DNA from: Lacisediminihabitans profunda
Lineage (GTDB): Bacteria > Actinomycetota > Actinomycetes > Actinomycetales > Microbacteriaceae
Length of the DNA: 64,000 nucleotides
Assembly (NCBI RefSeq): GCF_008040105.1
Contig: NZ_VRMG01000001.1
Span: 62,001 to 126,000, forward strand
Reading direction: 5' to 3'
Made by a program: the position numbers and the translations under genes. Every line of letters starts with the position of its first letter. Position 1 is the first letter of the stretch. Below are positions 9,448 to 18,993 of this stretch, piece after piece. Under the pieces are notes generated by a model. That model worked only from the letters and a program-made list of their open reading frames with translations. It made no database searches and was not told the DNA's origin.

Positions 9448-9452
9448 GTCCC

Positions 9453-10181
9453 GTGGCCCACTTCTACCTGAACGAGGAGCTCACCGAGGCTTCGGTCGGC
9501 GGCCTGGTCTCGGTGACCGGGCAGGAGGCGCGGCATGCGGTCACGGTGAGCCGCATCGCCGTCGGCGAGTCGATCTCGGTCGGCAACGGGGCGGGGCTCG
9601 TCGTCTCCGGGGCGGTCGTGTCGGCCGAACCGTCCGAGTTCGTGGTGGAGGTGGCCTCGGTCGAGCGCAGCGAGCAGAACAGCCCCGCCGTCTGGCTCGC
9701 CCAGGCCCTCGCCAAGGGGGACCGCGACGAATACGCCGTGCAGCAGGCGACGGAGCTCGGCGTCGACGGGGTGATTCCCTGGGCGGCGCAGCGCTCGATC
9801 GTCAAATGGGAGGGCGCCAGGATTCGAAAGGGGCACGATCGCTGGACCGCCATCGTGCGTGAGGCGAGCAAGCAGTCCATGCGCACCTGGATCCCCGAGG
9901 TGGGAGACCTCGCCTCGACCGTGGTGCTCGCGGCACTCGCCGCGGACACGAGGATGCTGGTGCTCGAGCCGACCGCACAGACCGCGATCACCGCGATCGA
10001 GCCGGACGGTCGGGACGTGGTGCTCGTCGTCGGTCCGGAGGGCGGAATCGCGCCGTCCGAGCTGAGCAGGCTCGAGGGAGCGGGCGCGACGCTGGTGCGT
10101 CTGGGCGACACGATCCTCCGCACCTCGAGTGCGGGGCCGGCTGCCATCGCGGTGCTCAATGCCCGACTCGGCCGCTGGTAG
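9453..10181 (+). CDS. rsmE: 16S rRNA m3U1498 methyltransferase
   Basis: RsmE methylates N3 of U1498 in 16S rRNA with SAM. The 242-residue product from GTG 9453 has an N-terminal PUA-like domain (AHFYLNEEL...GQEARHAVTVSRI) and a C-terminal SPOUT knot: LAQALAKGDRDEYAVQQATELGVD, REASKQSMRTWIPEV, VVGPEGGIAPSEL and LGDTILRTSSAGPAAI. All of these are signature motifs of the family. The gene follows dnaJ by 5 nt, so it is in the hrcA operon. Its last 23 bases form the first unit of a five-copy tandem repeat that extends into the intergenic region. Confidence 0.94.
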   Translation: MAHFYLNEELTEASVGGLVSVTGQEARHAVTVSRIAVGESISVGNGAGLVVSGAVVSAEPSEFVVEVASVERSEQNSPAVWLAQALAKGDRDEYAVQQATELGVDGVIPWAAQRSIVKWEGARIRKGHDRWTAIVREASKQSMRTWIPEVGDLASTVVLAALAADTRMLVLEPTAQTAITAIEPDGRDVVLVVGPEGGIAPSELSRLEGAGATLVRLGDTILRTSSAGPAAIAVLNARLGRW

Positions 10182-10283
10182 CGATGCCCGACTCGGCCGC
10201 TGGTAGCGATGCCCGACTCGGCCGCTGGTAGCGATGCCCGACTCGGCCGCTGGTAGCGATGCCGGACTCGGTCGCTGGTAGCG
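10159..10283 (+). repeat. Five-copy 25-bp tandem repeat at the rsmE 3' end
   Basis: The unit ATGCCCGACTCGGCCGCTGG plus TAGCG begins at 10159, 10184, 10209, 10234 and 10259. The first four copies are identical. The fifth has two substitutions (CCGGAC and GGTCGC). Copy 1 encodes the RsmE C-terminus including its TAG stop, so the array looks like slipped-strand duplication of the gene end. It fills most of the gap to the HIT gene. Confidence 0.95.
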
Positions 10284-10313
10284 AACGCCGCCGCCGCGTG
10301 CTGCCCGGTCTTC

Positions 10314-10319
10314 TAAGCT
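10314..10319 (+). promoter_or_regulatory. -10 box, probable leaderless promoter of the HIT gene
   Basis: TAAGCT stands exactly 6 nt before ATG 10326, just after the tandem repeat array. No Shine-Dalgarno sequence separates the two. Confidence 0.5.
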
Positions 10320-10325
10320 AGAGAC

Positions 10326-10671
10326 ATGTCAGAAACGCAGGAGAGTTCGATCTTCACGAAGATCATCGCCAGGGAGATCCCGGCCGACGTGGTCTTCGAG
10401 AACGAGCGCATCATCGCGATCACCGACATCGCGCCGAAGGCGCCGGTGCACCTGCTGGTGATTCCCAAGACGGAGCGCTACCGCAACGTCGGCGAACTCG
10501 CCGCGGGGGACCCGGCGCTGCTCGCCGAGGTCGTCGCGGTCTCCCAGCAACTCGCGACCGAGCGTTCCGGCGGGGAATTCCGACTCGTCTTCAACACCGG
10601 GCCGTCCGCCGGCCAGACCGTCTTCCACGTCCACGCCCACGTTCTTGGCGGTTCGCTGCCGGAAGGAACCC

Positions 10672-10682
<11 letters not shown>
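10326..10682 (+). CDS. HIT domain nucleotide hydrolase
   Basis: The 118-residue protein belongs to the histidine-triad (HIT/HINT) superfamily of nucleotide phosphoramidases and hydrolases. The triad is FHVHAHVLGG near the C-terminus, and the N-terminal SIFTKIIAREIPADVVFENERIIAI with HLLVIPK is typical of the Hint branch. The natural substrate in bacteria is not settled. The -10 box 6 nt upstream suggests a leaderless mRNA. The start of phoH overlaps its 3' end, and this HIT-phoH-ybeY order is common in Micrococcales. Confidence 0.92.
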
Positions 10683-11775
<1,093 letters not shown>

Positions 11776-11777
11776 CT

Positions 11778-12239
11778 GTGTCGATCGAGATCAACAACGA
11801 GACCACGATCCCGGTGGACGAGGCCGCCATCCAGCGGCTCGCGATCTTCGCGCTCGACCAGCTGCACGTGCACCCGGATGCCGAGCTGGCGATCATCTTC
11901 GTCGACGAGGGCGCCATGGAGCAGCTGCACCTGCAGTGGATGGACGAGCCGGGGCCCACGGATGTGCTGAGCTTCCCCATGGACGAGTTGCGTCCAGGCA
12001 CCGAGGACGCCATGACCCCGGCCGGGCTCCTCGGCGACATCGTGATCTGCCCGCAGGTGGCGGTGGCCCAGGCGGAGACCGCCGGCCACAGCCCGCTCGA
12101 GGAGATGCTGCTGCTGACCACCCACGGCATCCTGCACCTGCTCGGTTTCGACCATGCCGAACCCGACGAGGAGAAGGAGATGTTCGGCGTGCAGCGCGAC
12201 ATCCTCACTGGTTTCTCCCTCGCCGAGCGACGACGATAG
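11778..12239 (+). CDS. ybeY: Endoribonuclease YbeY (rRNA maturation factor)
   Basis: YbeY is a zinc-dependent single-strand endoribonuclease needed for 16S rRNA 3' processing and late ribosome quality control. The zinc motif H-G-x-L-H-L-x-G-x-D-H is intact in THGILHLLGFDH, followed by the usual AEPDEEKEMF. The GPTDVLSFPMDE segment is also family-typical. The start is given as the GTG at 11778 (MSIEINNE). An ATG at 11763, inside the end of phoH, would add five residues. It is sandwiched between phoH and the CNNM gene in a tightly packed operon. Confidence 0.93.
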   Translation: MSIEINNETTIPVDEAAIQRLAIFALDQLHVHPDAELAIIFVDEGAMEQLHLQWMDEPGPTDVLSFPMDELRPGTEDAMTPAGLLGDIVICPQVAVAQAETAGHSPLEEMLLLTTHGILHLLGFDHAEPDEEKEMFGVQRDILTGFSLAERRR

Positions 12240-12243
12240 TCCC

Positions 12244-13548
12244 ATGATCCCGATCTTCGTCAGCGTCGCCGTCCTGCTGGTGATCTTCGGTGGCCTGCTC
12301 GCCGCGGCGGACGCGGCGCTCGGCGTGCTCTCGCGCAACGACCTGCTCGAAATCGCCGCGCACTCGAGGGCCCGCAACTCCCTCCTCGCGATCGCCGGTG
12401 ACGTCGGCGCGCACGTCAATGCCGTCAACTTCATGCGCGTCGTCGCGGAGACCACCGCCGCGGTGCTCGTCTCGCTGTCGTTCGCCTATGTCTTCGCGGA
12501 CTGGTGGTGGGCGTTGCTGGCGTCCGCGCTCATCATGATCACCGTCTCCTTCGTGCTCGTCGGCTCGAGCCCGCGCAGTGTCGGCCGGGTGCACGCCCGG
12601 TCCATCGCGCGCTGGTCGGCCTGGGTCGTGCACGCCATCCGGGTGTCCCTCGGTCCGGTGGCCGCCGCGCTCGTCGCCGTCGGCAACCGCGTCACGCCGG
12701 GCCGCCGGGCGAGCTTCTCCAGTGAGGAGCAGCTGCTGAGCATGGTCGACGAGGCCACGGAAGACAAGGTGCTCGAGGAGGACGACCGCGAGCTCATCCA
12801 CTCGATCTTCGAATTCAGCGACACCGTCGTGCGCGAGGTGATGATCCCGCGCACCGACATGGTGACGATCGACGACACCGAGAACCTCGGCGCCGCCATG
12901 GGGTTGTTCCTGAGCAAGGGCGTCTCGCGCATGCCGGTGATGGGCGAGGACGTGGACGAGGTGCGCGGCATCCTCTACCTCAGGGACGTGGCGAGGCTCG
13001 GCTACGAGCGGCCGCTGGGCATGGACACGATCACGGTGGGCGAACTGGTACGCCCGGCCGTGTTCATCCCCGAGTCGAAGAAAGCCGACGACGCCTTGCG
13101 TCAGATGCAACTCGAATCCAACCACCTCGCGATGGTCGTGGACGAGTACGGCGGGATCGCCGGTCTCGTGACGCTCGAGGACCTGATCGAGGAGCTCGTC
13201 GGCGACATCTCCGACGAATACGACCACGAGGTCGTGGAGATCGAGCGGCTCGACGACGGCGTGTTCCGGGTGAGCGCGCGGCTTCCGGTGGACGAGCTCG
13301 GCGAGCTGTTCGCGATCGACCTGGAGGACGACGACGTCGACTCGGTCGGCGGGCTGCTCACCAAGGCGCTCGGGCGACTGCCGCTGGCCGGCTCCGTGGC
13401 CACGTATTCTGGACTCATCCTTACCGCCGAGCGCACGGAGGGCCGCCGCAAGCGGCTCAGCACCGTGCTCGTCGAGCGCGACCAGGCCCTCATCGACGCT
13501 CAGGCGGCGTTCGGCAAACCAAGCAATGGAGACGACCGTGGCGAATGA
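12244..13548 (+). CDS. CNNM/CorC-type hemolysin-family membrane protein with CBS pair
   Basis: The 434-residue protein has three or four N-terminal membrane helices (IPIFVSVAVLLVIFGGLL; VVAETTAAVLVSLSFAYVF; WALLASALIMITVSFVLV). A CBS-domain pair follows (VREVMIPRTDMVTI...; VFIPESKKADDALRQM...HLAMVVDEYGGIAGLVTLEDLIEELVGDI), then a CorC/HlyC C-terminal domain (VSARLPVDELGELFAIDLED). Members are linked to Mg2+/Co2+ efflux. The substrate here is inferred from family. It starts 4 nt after ybeY, without its own clear ribosome-binding site, and overlaps the upstream part of the era ORF. The ybeY-CNNM-era order is widely conserved. Confidence 0.9.
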   Translation: MIPIFVSVAVLLVIFGGLLAAADAALGVLSRNDLLEIAAHSRARNSLLAIAGDVGAHVNAVNFMRVVAETTAAVLVSLSFAYVFADWWWALLASALIMITVSFVLVGSSPRSVGRVHARSIARWSAWVVHAIRVSLGPVAAALVAVGNRVTPGRRASFSSEEQLLSMVDEATEDKVLEEDDRELIHSIFEFSDTVVREVMIPRTDMVTIDDTENLGAAMGLFLSKGVSRMPVMGEDVDEVRGILYLRDVARLGYERPLGMDTITVGELVRPAVFIPESKKADDALRQMQLESNHLAMVVDEYGGIAGLVTLEDLIEELVGDISDEYDHEVVEIERLDDGVFRVSARLPVDELGELFAIDLEDDDVDSVGGLLTKALGRLPLAGSVATYSGLILTAERTEGRRKRLSTVLVERDQALIDAQAAFGKPSNGDDRGE

Positions 13549-14449
13549 GCCCCAGGCACCAGTGGAGTTCAGGGCCGGCTTCGTGTCGTTCGTCGGGCGT
13601 CCGAACGTCGGCAAGTCGACGCTCACCAACGCGCTCGTCGGCGAGAAGGTCGCCATCACCTCGTCCAAGCCGCAGACCACCCGACGCGCCATCCGGGGCA
13701 TCGCGCACCAGAAGAACGGCCAGCTGATCCTCGTCGACACGCCGGGCATGCACCGCCCGCGCACCCTCCTCGGCGAGCGGCTCAACAGCATCGTGCAGTC
13801 GACGCTGGGGGACGTGGATGTCGTCGGCTTCTGCATGCCGGCCAACGAGAAGATCGGGCCGGGCGACCGGTACATCAACGAGCAGCTCGACTCGTTCCCG
13901 CGGGCGAAGAAGGTGGCGATCGTGACGAAGATCGACGCGGCCTCCCGTCCGGCCGTCGCCGCTCAGCTGCTCGCGGTCTCCGAACTGCGCGACTGGGAGG
14001 CGATCATCCCGGTATCGGCGACCAGCCGCATCCAGCTCGACACTCTCGCCACCGAGCTGATCCGCCTGCTGCCCGTGTCGGAGGCCCTCTACCCGGCCGA
14101 CGCCGTGACCGAGGAGAGCCTCGACGACCGGATCAGCGAGCTCATCCGCGAGGCCGTTCTCGAGGGCGTGGAGGACGAACTCCCGCACTCGATCGCGGTG
14201 ACGATCGACGACATCGTGGAGCGCGACGACAAGGATCTCGTGGAGATCTACGCGAACCTGTTCGTGGAGCGGGACAGCCAGAAGGGAATCATCATCGGGC
14301 ACCAGGGCTCGCGGCTCGCGGAGGTGGGCGCGCGCGCCCGCCGGCAGATCGAGCCCCTCGTGGGCAAGCAGGTGTTCCTCTCGCTGCGGGTGAAGGTCGC
14401 CAAGGACTGGCAGCGCGACCCGAAGCAGCTCGGCCGGCTCGGGTTCTAA
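13538..14449 (+). CDS. era: GTPase Era (30S ribosomal subunit assembly)
   Basis: Era binds the 3' end of 16S rRNA during 30S maturation. From GTG 13538 the product has 303 residues. The GTPase motifs are GRPNVGKS (residues 20-27), an effector region KPQTTRR, DTPGMH and TKID. The C-terminal KH domain has IAVTIDDIVERDDKDLVEIYANLFVERDSQKGIIIGHQGSRL, whose GHQG loop contacts RNA. The GTG at 13538 is preferred over an ATG at 13526, because GGAG lies 6 nt ahead of it, and that upstream ATG sits inside the ribosome-binding site region. It overlaps the CNNM gene. Confidence 0.95.
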   Translation: MANEPQAPVEFRAGFVSFVGRPNVGKSTLTNALVGEKVAITSSKPQTTRRAIRGIAHQKNGQLILVDTPGMHRPRTLLGERLNSIVQSTLGDVDVVGFCMPANEKIGPGDRYINEQLDSFPRAKKVAIVTKIDAASRPAVAAQLLAVSELRDWEAIIPVSATSRIQLDTLATELIRLLPVSEALYPADAVTEESLDDRISELIREAVLEGVEDELPHSIAVTIDDIVERDDKDLVEIYANLFVERDSQKGIIIGHQGSRLAEVGARARRQIEPLVGKQVFLSLRVKVAKDWQRDPKQLGRLGF

Positions 14450-14603
14450 CTCTTAGCGGCCGGCTGGCGCCGTAATTCTGGCCTCGCGGCGGGGGATAAC
14501 ACGCCCGGCGGCGGGGACATGTGCTCGCGGCGGGAGGCTTAACCCCTGCCGGGACGGCGCGACTCCCTCCGCGAGCGCAATCGGGTGCCGGGCGGGTGCC
14601 GAC

Positions 14604-14620
14604 CTACATCTGCAGGATGA
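14604..14620 (-). promoter_or_regulatory. Candidate response-regulator operator, copy 1
   Basis: On the minus strand this reads TCATCCTGCAGATGTAG, an imperfect inverted repeat. The site at 16599 reads TCATCCTCTGGATGTAG, so 14 of 17 bases match and the three differences are contiguous at the centre. It lies 72 nt before the -10 box of the kinase gene. Confidence 0.5.
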
Positions 14621-14691
14621 TTTTCCGCGCCGCGAGGGAGCAGCGAGGGGGAGATCAGCGGCGGGGGCGGATCTCGCGCGCCGGCGCGGCC

Positions 14692-14697
14692 TACGGT
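14692..14697 (+). promoter_or_regulatory. -10 box, probable leaderless promoter
   Basis: TACGGT is 6 nt before ATG 14704. The G-rich GGGGTA between them might also act as a weak ribosome-binding site. Confidence 0.4.
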
Positions 14698-14703
14698 GGG
14701 GTA

Positions 14704-15903
14704 ATGATCCGCACCCTTCGGCGATACCAACTGGTGACCGACATCTCGGTCGCCGCGGCGTTCTTTCTGGTGCAAGTCCTGTTCGTCCTCCACATTGGTG
14801 AGGGCTGGGCGGGCATCGTCGCGCTGCTGTTCTTCTCGTCCGCGCTCGGGCTGCGCCGGCTGAGTCCGGGGCTGGCCCTCGGCATCGCCTGGCCGGCCGC
14901 AGTGGTGCAGATGGCCGCCGCACTCGACGCGCCCCAGTTCTATGACCTCGCCGTGCTCGCCGTTCTCTTCACCACCGCCTGCTACGGCGGCCGCGTGGTT
15001 CGCTGGCTGGGGCTCGCCTCGGCGGTGCTGGGCTCGATCGTCGCCGCGGCGTACCTCGTGCTGAGGAACGGCATCGCCGGCTCGGTCGCCGGCGCGGTGT
15101 CGGGCAGCGGAGCGAACCTGTTCGCGGAGATCCCGCGCCTGCTCGCCAGCTCCCTCGTCTTCTTCTTCGGCTGCCTGGCGGTGCTTGGACTGTCCTGGAC
15201 CCTCGGCCTGCTCGCTCGCACCATGCAACGCGCCAGGGCGAGCCGGGCCGCCCAGGTCACCGCCGAGCAGGACGTCGTGGTCGAGCAGGAACGCAACCGC
15301 ATCGCCCGGGACATGCACGACGTCGTGGCCCACTCCCTCGCGGTCGTGATCGCGCAGGCGGACGGTGCCCGGTACGCGAGGGAGACCGATCCGGGGGTCG
15401 TGGACGAGGCCCTCGCCACGATCTCGAGCACCGCCCGGGAGGCGCTGGGCGATGTGCGGATCCTGCTCTCCCAGATGAGACACAACCAGGGCGACTCCCC
15501 GCAACCGGCGCTCGCCGACCTCGACCGCCTGGTCGAGCAGATGCGCAGCTCAGGGCTCATCGTCTCCCGCGAGGCGACAGGGCGGCCGCTCGCGCTCGCG
15601 ACCGGCCAGCAGCTCGCGGTCTACCGGATCGTGCAGGAGGCCCTCACGAACGCCCTGCGTCACGGCGATACGAGCCGCGAGGTGCGGCTGGAGTTTCGGT
15701 GGCGCCCGGACGCTCTCGAGGTGACGGTTTCGAGCGCTCTCCCGGACGACGGACTCGGCGCGGTCAACCCGACCGGGCACGGAATCGCGGGAATGCGTGA
15801 ACGCGCCGCCCTCTTCGGCGGCACGTTCGTTGCGCACGCCGTCGACGGACGCTGGCTGGTCTCGGCCACCCTTCCCGTTCCGCCCGCCGGGGCGGCGAAC
15901 TGA
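14704..15903 (+). CDS. Sensor histidine kinase (HisKA_3, LiaS/DesK-like)
   Basis: The 399-residue protein has an N-terminal membrane domain of about five or six helices (residues 10-175) without a large extracellular sensor. A short coiled linker follows, then a HisKA_3 dimerisation/phosphoacceptor region with RIARDMHDVVAHSL (His about 205). The ATPase lobe has the N-box YRIVQEALTNALRHG and the G2-like GHGIAGMRERAALFGG. The cognate regulator starts in the stop codon, and the ABC transporter behind it is a plausible target, as in many cell-envelope stress systems. The signal is unknown. The 254 bases before the gene hold the candidate operator, repeated CTCGCGGCGGG-like stretches, and otherwise nothing recognisable. 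Confidence 0.9.
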   Translation: MIRTLRRYQLVTDISVAAAFFLVQVLFVLHIGEGWAGIVALLFFSSALGLRRLSPGLALGIAWPAAVVQMAAALDAPQFYDLAVLAVLFTTACYGGRVVRWLGLASAVLGSIVAAAYLVLRNGIAGSVAGAVSGSGANLFAEIPRLLASSLVFFFGCLAVLGLSWTLGLLARTMQRARASRAAQVTAEQDVVVEQERNRIARDMHDVVAHSLAVVIAQADGARYARETDPGVVDEALATISSTAREALGDVRILLSQMRHNQGDSPQPALADLDRLVEQMRSSGLIVSREATGRPLALATGQQLAVYRIVQEALTNALRHGDTSREVRLEFRWRPDALEVTVSSALPDDGLGAVNPTGHGIAGMRERAALFGGTFVAHAVDGRWLVSATLPVPPAGAAN

Positions 15904-16568
15904 TGGCCGTCATCCGCGTGGCCCTCGTCGACGACCAGTCCCTGTTCCGGGCCGGCATCAGGATGCTGGTGGCGTCGCAGCCGGACCTCGAGGTGGTCGG
16001 CGAGGCCGGCAACGGACAGGAGGCCGTGGCGATGGCCGCCGAGACGCGCCCCGATGTCGTGCTCATGGACATCCGGATGCCCGTCATGGACGGAATCGCC
16101 GCGACCACCGCGATCCTGGCCGCGGCGCAGGCGCGTGGCGGCTCCGCGCCCAGAATCATCGTGCTCACCACGTTCGACCTCGACGAGGCGGCGACGCGAG
16201 CGATCCGCGGCGGGGCGAGCGGGTTCGTGCTCAAGGACGCCGACCCCGAGTTTCTGCTGGCCGCGATCCGCACGGTGCACGCCGGAAACGCGGTGATCGC
16301 GGCCTCCGCCACGCGGGAGCTGTTCGAGCACTTCACGGTGCGCCCGGTTCGCCCGGAGGTGCCGCCATCGTTCGGCCAGCTGACCTCGCGGGAGCGGGAC
16401 ATCTTCGTGCTCGCGGCGCGCGGGCTCAGCAACGCCGAAATCGCCTCGGGGGAGTACCTCAGCGAGGCGACAGTCAAGACCCACGTGAGCCGCATCCTCG
16501 CCAAGCTCGGCCTGAGAGACCGCGTTCAGCTCGTGGTCTTCGCGTTCGAGCACGGCCTCAACGGCTGA
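15903..16568 (+). CDS. NarL/LuxR-family response regulator
   Basis: The 221-residue regulator has a receiver domain with acidic pocket VDD (residues 9-11), phosphoacceptor Asp at about 56 in VVLMDIRMP, and the conserved Thr and Lys (VLTTFDL; VLKDA). The C-terminal LuxR helix-turn-helix reads LTSRERDIFVLAARGLSNAEIASGEYLSEATVKTHVSRILAKLGLRDR. The ATG shares its A with the TGA of the kinase gene, so the two are translationally coupled. In the HTH, the usual GxSNxEIAxxLxxS pattern carries two extra residues (SGEYLSE), an unusual turn. It probably controls the following ABC transporter through the 17-bp motif at 16599. Confidence 0.93.
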   Translation: MAVIRVALVDDQSLFRAGIRMLVASQPDLEVVGEAGNGQEAVAMAAETRPDVVLMDIRMPVMDGIAATTAILAAAQARGGSAPRIIVLTTFDLDEAATRAIRGGASGFVLKDADPEFLLAAIRTVHAGNAVIAASATRELFEHFTVRPVRPEVPPSFGQLTSRERDIFVLAARGLSNAEIASGEYLSEATVKTHVSRILAKLGLRDRVQLVVFAFEHGLNG

Positions 16569-16598
16569 AGGCCGGGCCGCCCCGAACCGGGGGAAACC

Positions 16599-16615
16599 TC
16601 ATCCTCTGGATGTAG
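16599..16615 (+). promoter_or_regulatory. Candidate response-regulator operator, copy 2
   Basis: TCATCCTCTGGATGTAG contains CATCC/GGATG as an inverted repeat and matches the minus-strand motif at 14604-14620 at 14 of 17 positions. It ends 43 nt before the -10 box at 16659, a suitable place for an activator. Confidence 0.5.
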
Positions 16616-16658
16616 CGGGCAGCGACCTCCGCCCGATTTCTGCCCGGCTCCGCATCCG

Positions 16659-16664
16659 TAGCGT
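16659..16664 (+). promoter_or_regulatory. -10 box, probable leaderless promoter of the ABC operon
   Basis: TAGCGT is 6 nt before ATG 16671, the same spacing as at other genes here. Confidence 0.4.
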
Positions 16665-16670
16665 CGAAGC

Positions 16671-17447
16671 ATGCAAACCCACAACGCAGCATTCGACCAT
16701 GACGAGGCGGGCCTCGTCGCCCGCGTCTCCCGACTCACCAAGTCCTACGGCGCGGGCAGCAATGCCATCAGCGCGCTCGACGGCGTCTCGATCGGCATCC
16801 GTCGGGGCGAGTTCACCGCGATCATGGGGCCGAGCGGCTCGGGCAAGTCCACCCTCATGCACATCATGGCCGGCCTCGACACGGCCACGAGCGGGCAGGC
16901 GTGGCTCGGCAACACCGAGATCACGAGCCTGCGGGATGAGGACCTCACCATCCTTCGTCGGCGTCGAGTCGGTTTCGTGTTCCAGTCGTTCAACCTCGTG
17001 CCGACCCTCGACGTGAGCGGCAACATCCTGCTGCCGTTCGAGCTCGACGGGCGGCGCCCGGCCCGTGACGAGGGCGAGTGGATCGACCGGCTCATCGACT
17101 CCCTCGGTCTTCGCGACCGCCTGCGGCACCGCCCGCACGAGCTGTCCGGTGGGCAGCAGCAGCGCGTCGCCATCGCGCGGGCACTCGCCACCCGGCCCGA
17201 CCTGGTCTTCGCCGACGAGCCGACCGGCAACCTCGACTCCCGCACGAGCCGCGAGGTGCTCTCCCTGCTCGCCGCGTCGAGCACGGACTACGGCCAGAGC
17301 ATCGCCATGGTCACCCACGATCCGATCGCGGCGAGCTATGCGGACCGCATCCTCTTCCTGGCGGATGGCCGGGTCGTCGAGGAGCGCGGGCGTTCGACGG
17401 CCGAGGAGATCTCGAGCTTCATGCTCGGAATGGAGAAGGCGGCATGA
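16671..17447 (+). CDS. ABC transporter ATP-binding protein (MacB/LolD type)
   Basis: The 258-residue ATPase has Walker [10 protein letters not shown], the Q-loop [13 protein letters not shown], signature [15 protein letters not shown], Walker [14 protein letters not shown] and the H-loop MVTHD. The GNLDS extension after Walker B and the Q-loop sequence are typical of the MacB/LolD/FtsE class. These power mechanotransmission or lipid and peptide export rather than simple uptake. It overlaps the permease gene by 4 nt (ATGA). Together with the two-component system it resembles antimicrobial-peptide or envelope-stress resistance modules. The exported molecule is unknown. Confidence 0.93.
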   Translation: MQTHNAAFDHDEAGLVARVSRLTKSYGAGSNAISALDGVSIGIRRGEFTAIMGPSGSGKSTLMHIMAGLDTATSGQAWLGNTEITSLRDEDLTILRRRRVGFVFQSFNLVPTLDVSGNILLPFELDGRRPARDEGEWIDRLIDSLGLRDRLRHRPHELSGGQQQRVAIARALATRPDLVFADEPTGNLDSRTSREVLSLLAASSTDYGQSIAMVTHDPIAASYADRILFLADGRVVEERGRSTAEEISSFMLGMEKAA

Positions 17448-18841
17448 GGCGGGAAATGAGGGAGCACGTGCCGAGCGTTCTCGTCGCGACCCTGAGCGCC
17501 GCCTTCGGGGTGAGCCTGCTCGAGATCACGGCGGTGCTGGGCCAGATCATCGCCGCCGACGACGTCACGGGCCGCAGTAAGACGGTGGGGATCCTGCTCG
17601 GGATCGTCGCGTTCGTCTTCATCGTCATCTCGATCTACGTTGGGGCCATCGTCACCGCGAACACCTTCGCCACGATCATCGCCGGCCGCACCAGAACCAT
17701 CGCGCTGCTCAGGCTCATCGGCTCGAGCGCGGCGTCCCAGCGTCGTGGAGTGGCCCACGAGGGCCTCACGGTAGGCATTCTCGGGGCCGTCCTCGGGGTC
17801 GTGAGCGGCACCGCGGTCACCGTGGTGGTGGTCACGATCGCCACCGCGACCCGGTTCGTGCCGAGCCTGCCGTACACCTTCGTGGAGCCGGTCGTTCTGC
17901 TCCCGGCGGTCGCGGTCGTGCTCACCACCTGGCTCGCGTCGTGGGTGGGCTCTCGCCGGGTGCTCCTGGTGTCCCCGATCCAGGCGACCGGGGGCGCAGT
18001 CGAGAAGTCGCGCGACGAGGTCTCCGGTCGCCGCGGCCGCAACGTCACGGCCGTCGTGCTCTTCTCGGTCGGCGCGGGTCTCCTCGGGCTCGGCGTGCTC
18101 GTCGGCCTCGTGAACCCCGGGGGCGTGCTCATCGGGCTCGTGGGCGGCATCCTCTCCTTCACCGGCCTCGTGCTCGGAGCACACCTCGTGATGCCGCCCG
18201 CGCTTCGCCTCACCGGGCGGATGTTCGGGTCGAGCGCGACCGCGCGCCTCGCCGCGGAGAACGCGGTGCGCTACCCGGAGCGGAGCTCCCGCACGACGAT
18301 CGGGCTGGTGATCGGCGTCACGCTGATCACGATGTTCGCCGTGGCCGTGGCGAGCTACCAGCAGATGATCCTCGCCGCTCAGAGGTCGCAGCCCGAGGCG
18401 TACCAGGGCGTCGACCAGACGCTCGCCATCACCGTCGGCGTGTTCTCGGTGCTGATGGGCTTCAGTGCCCTCATCGCCGCCATCGGCATGGTGAACAACC
18501 TCTCGTTGAGCGTGCTGCAGCGCACCCGGGAACTCGGTCTCCTGCGGGCGCTCGGATTCACCGCCCGCCAGGTGCGCAGGATGATCCTCGCCGAGAGCGC
18601 GCAGCTCACGGTGGCCGCGGTGCTCGTCGGGCTCGTGCTCGGCGTGTTCTACGGCTGGGCGGGCGCGCAGTCGCTGCTGGGCTCGATCCACGGAAGCCCC
18701 GGCCTCATCGTGCCGGCGGTTCCCCTGCTGCTCATCGGCATCGTGGTGGCCGGCGCGGCGGTGCTCACCCTCGTGGCGTCGATCGCGCCGTCTCGCCGGG
18801 CGACCCGGGTCGCGCCGGTGGCGGCCCTCGCCGTCGACTGA
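17444..18841 (+). CDS. FtsX-like ABC transporter permease
   Basis: The 465-residue permease carries two FtsX repeats. The first, about residues 50-190, contains GRTRTIALLRLIGSSAASQRRGVAHEGLTVGILGAVLG. A linker with further helices follows (NVTAVVLFSVGAGLLGLGVLVGLV). The second repeat (SVLMGFSALIAAIGMVNNLSLSVLQRTRELGLLRALGFTARQVRRMILAESAQL) shows the MacB-like RTRELGLLRALG coupling helix. About ten membrane helices are predicted by eye. It begins inside the ATPase stop codon and certainly forms one transporter with it. A 443-base stretch follows with the hairpin element and low-complexity tracts described separately. Confidence 0.92.
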   Translation: MRREMREHVPSVLVATLSAAFGVSLLEITAVLGQIIAADDVTGRSKTVGILLGIVAFVFIVISIYVGAIVTANTFATIIAGRTRTIALLRLIGSSAASQRRGVAHEGLTVGILGAVLGVVSGTAVTVVVVTIATATRFVPSLPYTFVEPVVLLPAVAVVLTTWLASWVGSRRVLLVSPIQATGGAVEKSRDEVSGRRGRNVTAVVLFSVGAGLLGLGVLVGLVNPGGVLIGLVGGILSFTGLVLGAHLVMPPALRLTGRMFGSSATARLAAENAVRYPERSSRTTIGLVIGVTLITMFAVAVASYQQMILAAQRSQPEAYQGVDQTLAITVGVFSVLMGFSALIAAIGMVNNLSLSVLQRTRELGLLRALGFTARQVRRMILAESAQLTVAAVLVGLVLGVFYGWAGAQSLLGSIHGSPGLIVPAVPLLLIGIVVAGAAVLTLVASIAPSRRATRVAPVAALAVD

Positions 18842-18905
18842 CGGCATCCGCCCGCCCGCTCCCCGTTCCCCGATCCCCTCTTCCCCGTTCCCCTTCCCCT
18901 TCCCC

Positions 18906-18993
18906 CTTCCGAAATCCATGCAAACCTTGCCCCGCCTCGGCGTGTCGAGTCGCTCAGCCGGCGTGTCGCGAAGGAATGCATGGATTTCGGAAG
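18906..18993. repeat. Palindromic hairpin element, copy E1
   Basis: A perfect 17-bp inverted repeat, CTTCCGAAATCCATGCA (18906-18922) with TGCATGGATTTCGGAAG (18977-18993), encloses a 54-nt spacer. The spacer holds two GGCGTGTCG copies. The same element with a 54-nt spacer recurs at 20632-20723. A C-rich run (about 18845-18905) precedes it and a G-rich run follows, so the outer stem could be extended imperfectly. Confidence 0.85.

Noticed and set aside
10159-10283. CRISPR-like array
   Set aside because: The units are directly adjacent 25-bp tandem copies with no unique spacers, derived from the rsmE end. No cas genes are present.
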